Made by a program: the position numbers and the translations under genes. A stretch of 64,000 bases of DNA from Prolixibacteraceae bacterium. Lineage in GTDB: Bacteria; Bacteroidota; Bacteroidia; Bacteroidales; Prolixibacteraceae. Every line of letters starts with the position of its first letter. The stretch's first letter is position 1. The stretch covers positions 372,001 through 436,000 of the forward strand of contig CP081303.1 in NCBI GenBank assembly GCA_019720755.1. Direction: 5' to 3'. Below are positions 61,764-64,000 of this stretch, piece by piece. The notes beneath the pieces are model-generated. The model was not told where the DNA came from. It saw nothing but the letters and a program-made list of their open reading frames with translations, and did not search any database.

Positions 61764-63236
61764 TTAATCTCTACTGTAATTTGGCGCTTCACGTGTAATC
61801 GTAACATCATGTGGATGACTTTCAGTCATACCAGCAGAAGTAATACGAGTGAATTTAGCGTTATGAAGTTCTCCAATATTGTTAGAACCACAGTAACCCA
61901 TACCTGCTCTCAAACCACCTACCATTTGGTATAGTACTTCATCAAGACGGCCTTTATAAGCAACGCGTGAAACGATTCCTTCAGGAACAAGTTTCTTAAT
62001 ATCATCCTCTACATCTTGGAAGTAACGGTCTTTAGATCCATTCTCCATTGCATCGATAGATCCCATACCTCGGTATGATTTAAATTTACGTCCCTGGAAG
62101 ATGATTGTTTCTCCTGGAGCTTCATCTACCCCAGCAAATAGAGAACCACACATTACTGTGTTTCCTCCAGCAGCCAATGCTTTTACGATATCTCCTGAGT
62201 AACGAAGACCACCATCAGCAATCACAGGCACACCACTATTCTTAATTGCTTTTGCTACATTATAAATAGCAGAAAGTTGAGGAACACCAACACCAGCAAC
62301 AACACGAGTTGTACAGATTGAACCAGGACCAATTCCAACTTTCACTGCGTCTGCACCAGCAAATACAAGTTCTGAGGCTGCTTCAGCAGTCGCAATATTA
62401 CCAACAATAAAGTCTACCTTTGGATATTCCGTTTTTGCTTTTTTAAGCACTTCAATAACTCCTTTAGAGTGACCGTGTGCCGTGTCGATTACAATAGCAT
62501 CTACTTCCGCACCAACAAGAGCCTCTATACGTTGCATTGTATCTCCTGTAACACCAACCCCCGCAGCAACACGAAGACGACCTTTACTATCCTTACATGC
62601 AAAAGGTTTATCTTTTGCTTTGGTGATGTCTTTGTATGTAACCAATCCAAGAAGATGGTTTTCGGCATCAACAACAGGGAGTTTTTCAATCTTATATTTT
62701 TGAAGAATCTCTGCTGCTTTTTCTAAGTCAGTAGCAACATCCGTAGTCACAAGATTTTCCTTTGTCATTACTTCAGAAATCTTGCGTGCAAGATTTGACT
62801 CAAATCGAAGGTCACGGTTCGTAACGATTCCAATAAGTTTCTTATTTTCATCAGTTACTGGGATACCACCGATCTTATTTGCTTCCATAATACGTAAAGC
62901 ATCACGTACCGCTTTGTTCGGACTGATCGTAATAGGATCATAGATCATTCCGTTTTCTGCTCTTTTTACAATCTTTACCTGTTTTGCTTGAGCCTCAATA
63001 GACATGTTTTTGTGAATCACTCCGATTCCACCTTCACGAGCCATTGCAATAGCCATACTAGCTTCAGTAACTGTATCCATTGCAGCTGAAACTATGGGTG
63101 CGTTTAGCTCAATGTTACGTGAAAACTTAGTTTTAAGGCTGACATTACGTGGAAGTACTTCGGAATATGAGGGTACAAGAAGTACATCGTCGAAGGTAAG
63201 TCCTTCGAATACAATCTTATCTGAAAAAAACGACAT
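61764..63236 (-). CDS. guaB: IMP dehydrogenase
   Basis: 490 residues, the standard length. It oxidises IMP to XMP, the committed step of guanine nucleotide synthesis. The N terminus [20 protein letters not shown] is typical. Two CBS domains are inserted at about 95-205. The catalytic loop is [13 protein letters not shown] with the nucleophilic Cys, followed by [18 protein letters not shown] and the flap [10 protein letters not shown]. It is a single gene with its own terminator and promoter. Confidence 0.98.
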   Translation of the reverse strand: MSFFSDKIVFEGLTFDDVLLVPSYSEVLPRNVSLKTKFSRNIELNAPIVSAAMDTVTEASMAIAMAREGGIGVIHKNMSIEAQAKQVKIVKRAENGMIYDPITISPNKAVRDALRIMEANKIGGIPVTDENKKLIGIVTNRDLRFESNLARKISEVMTKENLVTTDVATDLEKAAEILQKYKIEKLPVVDAENHLLGLVTYKDITKAKDKPFACKDSKGRLRVAAGVGVTGDTMQRIEALVGAEVDAIVIDTAHGHSKGVIEVLKKAKTEYPKVDFIVGNIATAEAASELVFAGADAVKVGIGPGSICTTRVVAGVGVPQLSAIYNVAKAIKNSGVPVIADGGLRYSGDIVKALAAGGNTVMCGSLFAGVDEAPGETIIFQGRKFKSYRGMGSIDAMENGSKDRYFQDVEDDIKKLVPEGIVSRVAYKGRLDEVLYQMVGGLRAGMGYCGSNNIGELHNAKFTRITSAGMTESHPHDVTITREAPNYSRD

Positions 63237-63281
63237 GGGTATTATATTTTTTGGATTAGAAACGTTTTTTTATTTAATCGG

Positions 63282-63289
63282 CAAAGATA
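63282..63289 (-). promoter_or_regulatory. -7 promoter box of guaB
   Basis: On the minus strand TATCTTTG fits TAnnTTTG, 45 bp before the start codon. Confidence 0.45.
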
Positions 63290-63483
63290 ACCTTTTTGTT
63301 CAATATAATAACGGTTTAAATGTGATATTCATATAAAAATGTGTATCTTATTGTTGGAGAAAGAGTTTAATATCAGTGTGTGTGTTTGTTTAGATGATTG
63401 AGAGATATTTTTTTTGATGTCATCTTTCTATACTTTAGTTTTGTTATAACAAAGCATCAAATAATCAGATAATTTATTAGTAA

Positions 63484-64000
63484 GTGAGCGAATATAGAGA
63501 AATATTAAAACAGTATTTTGGGTTTGATTCCTTTCGACCACTACAAGAGGATATTATCGATTCTGTTGTCAAAGGTCATGACACGTTGGGTGTGATGCCT
63601 ACCGGTGGAGGTAAGTCAATCGTGTTTCAGGTAGCTGCATTGGTTCGTGGGGGCGTTTGTGTGGTGGTGACTCCTTTGATTTCATTGATGCAGGATCAAG
63701 TTCGAAATCTTCACCGCAGTGGTATAAAAGCTGTCGCTCTTGTTTCTGGGATGAGTAAGCATGAAGTTCATATTGCTCTGGATGCGGTAGAGTATGGAGA
63801 TACTCCATTTCTTTATTTGTCGCCAGAACGACTTCAAAGTGATTTGGTACAACGACGTATAGGGAGGATACCTATAAACCTTATTGTTGTAGATGAAGCC
63901 CATTGTATCTCTCAGTGGGGGTTTGATTTTCGTCCGTCTTATAGAGATATCTCGACTTTTAGAGATGCTTTTCCACAAGTGCCCTTATTGGCTTTAACGG
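63484..64000 (+). CDS. recQ: ATP-dependent DNA helicase RecQ, N-terminal part, runs off the right edge
   Basis: The plus frame is open from a GTG at 63484 to the window end, about 172 codons. Motif 0 is FGFDSFRPLQEDII, Walker A is MPTGGGKSI, motif Ia TPLISLMQDQV, and the DEAH box VDEAHCISQWGFDFRPSYRDI is characteristic of RecQ. The protein unwinds DNA in recombination and repair. The C-terminal zinc-binding and HRDC parts lie outside the window. The start is a GTG (MSEYREILKQYFGF). Confidence 0.93.
   Translation, partial: MSEYREILKQYFGFDSFRPLQEDIIDSVVKGHDTLGVMPTGGGKSIVFQVAALVRGGVCVVVTPLISLMQDQVRNLHRSGIKAVALVSGMSKHEVHIALDAVEYGDTPFLYLSPERLQSDLVQRRIGRIPINLIVVDEAHCISQWGFDFRPSYRDISTFRDAFPQVPLLALT

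Overview
The window looks like chromosome of a marine, carbohydrate-degrading member of the Bacteroidota (Bacteroidales/Marinilabiliales-type; the genus cannot be fixed from sequence alone). The grounds are low G+C, a SusC/SusD pair, FecR and Bacteroidota-type ECF sigma genes, a hybrid-two-component-type propeller sensor, a type IX secretion (T9SS) C-terminal sorting domain, TAnnTTTG promoter boxes, and a tmRNA tag reading GENNFALAA.

Region 1 (1-11.6 kb) is a sugar-acid catabolic locus. A leftward propeller sensor runs off the left edge. It is followed by a LacI regulator and seven genes in one direction: altronate dehydratase, tagaturonate reductase, a COG3618 lactonase, an aldo/keto reductase, a FucP-type symporter, a RhaM-type mutarotase and a zinc alcohol dehydrogenase. 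Read together these supply uptake, anomer interconversion and every step from L-galactose through L-galactonolactone, L-galactonate, D-tagaturonate and D-altronate to 2-keto-3-deoxygluconate. The gene set matches the L-galactose pathway described in Bacteroides vulgatus. Three copies of a TTCAAYCGATTGAA palindrome precede the first enzyme gene and a near copy lies before the sensor gene.

Region 2 (12.4-17.6 kb) holds two exported beta-helix proteins, the first GH141-like, then a tmRNA gene (17.7-18.1 kb). Region 3 (18.2-24.8 kb) is an insertion-sequence graveyard beside the tmRNA. It contains an ISL3 element, an IS3 element with a -1 frameshift site, an IS630 element with a U UUU UUA frameshift site, a decapitated XRE-type regulator, an orphan discoidin tail and a lipoprotein of unknown function.

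Region 4 (24.9-30.6 kb) is a giant gingipain-like T9SS protease followed by 1.4 kb of non-coding DNA full of small repeats. Region 5 (30.6-46.5 kb) is mostly core genome: an ABC-F ATPase, a galM / GntR regulator / galK-galT galactose locus, a phosphatase, threonylcarbamoyl-AMP synthase, a MATE transporter, mnmD, two FKBP isomerases, a DUF3127 protein, an Lrp regulator, an MscS channel and an M64 peptidase.

Region 6 (46.5-51.5 kb) has a MORN-type protein and a paralogue of the GH141-like protein with an ISAs1 element inserted exactly at its stop codon, flanked by a perfect 10-bp target duplication. Region 7 (51.7-61.3 kb) is a polysaccharide-utilisation locus: FecR, SusC with an STN domain, SusD, a GH18 endoglycosidase and two DUF1735-type surface lipoproteins. 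The likely ECF sigma partner lies after a terminator at the far end. The layout resembles Bacteroides loci that release N-glycans. The window ends with an inverted array of 11-bp repeats, guaB, and the start of recQ.
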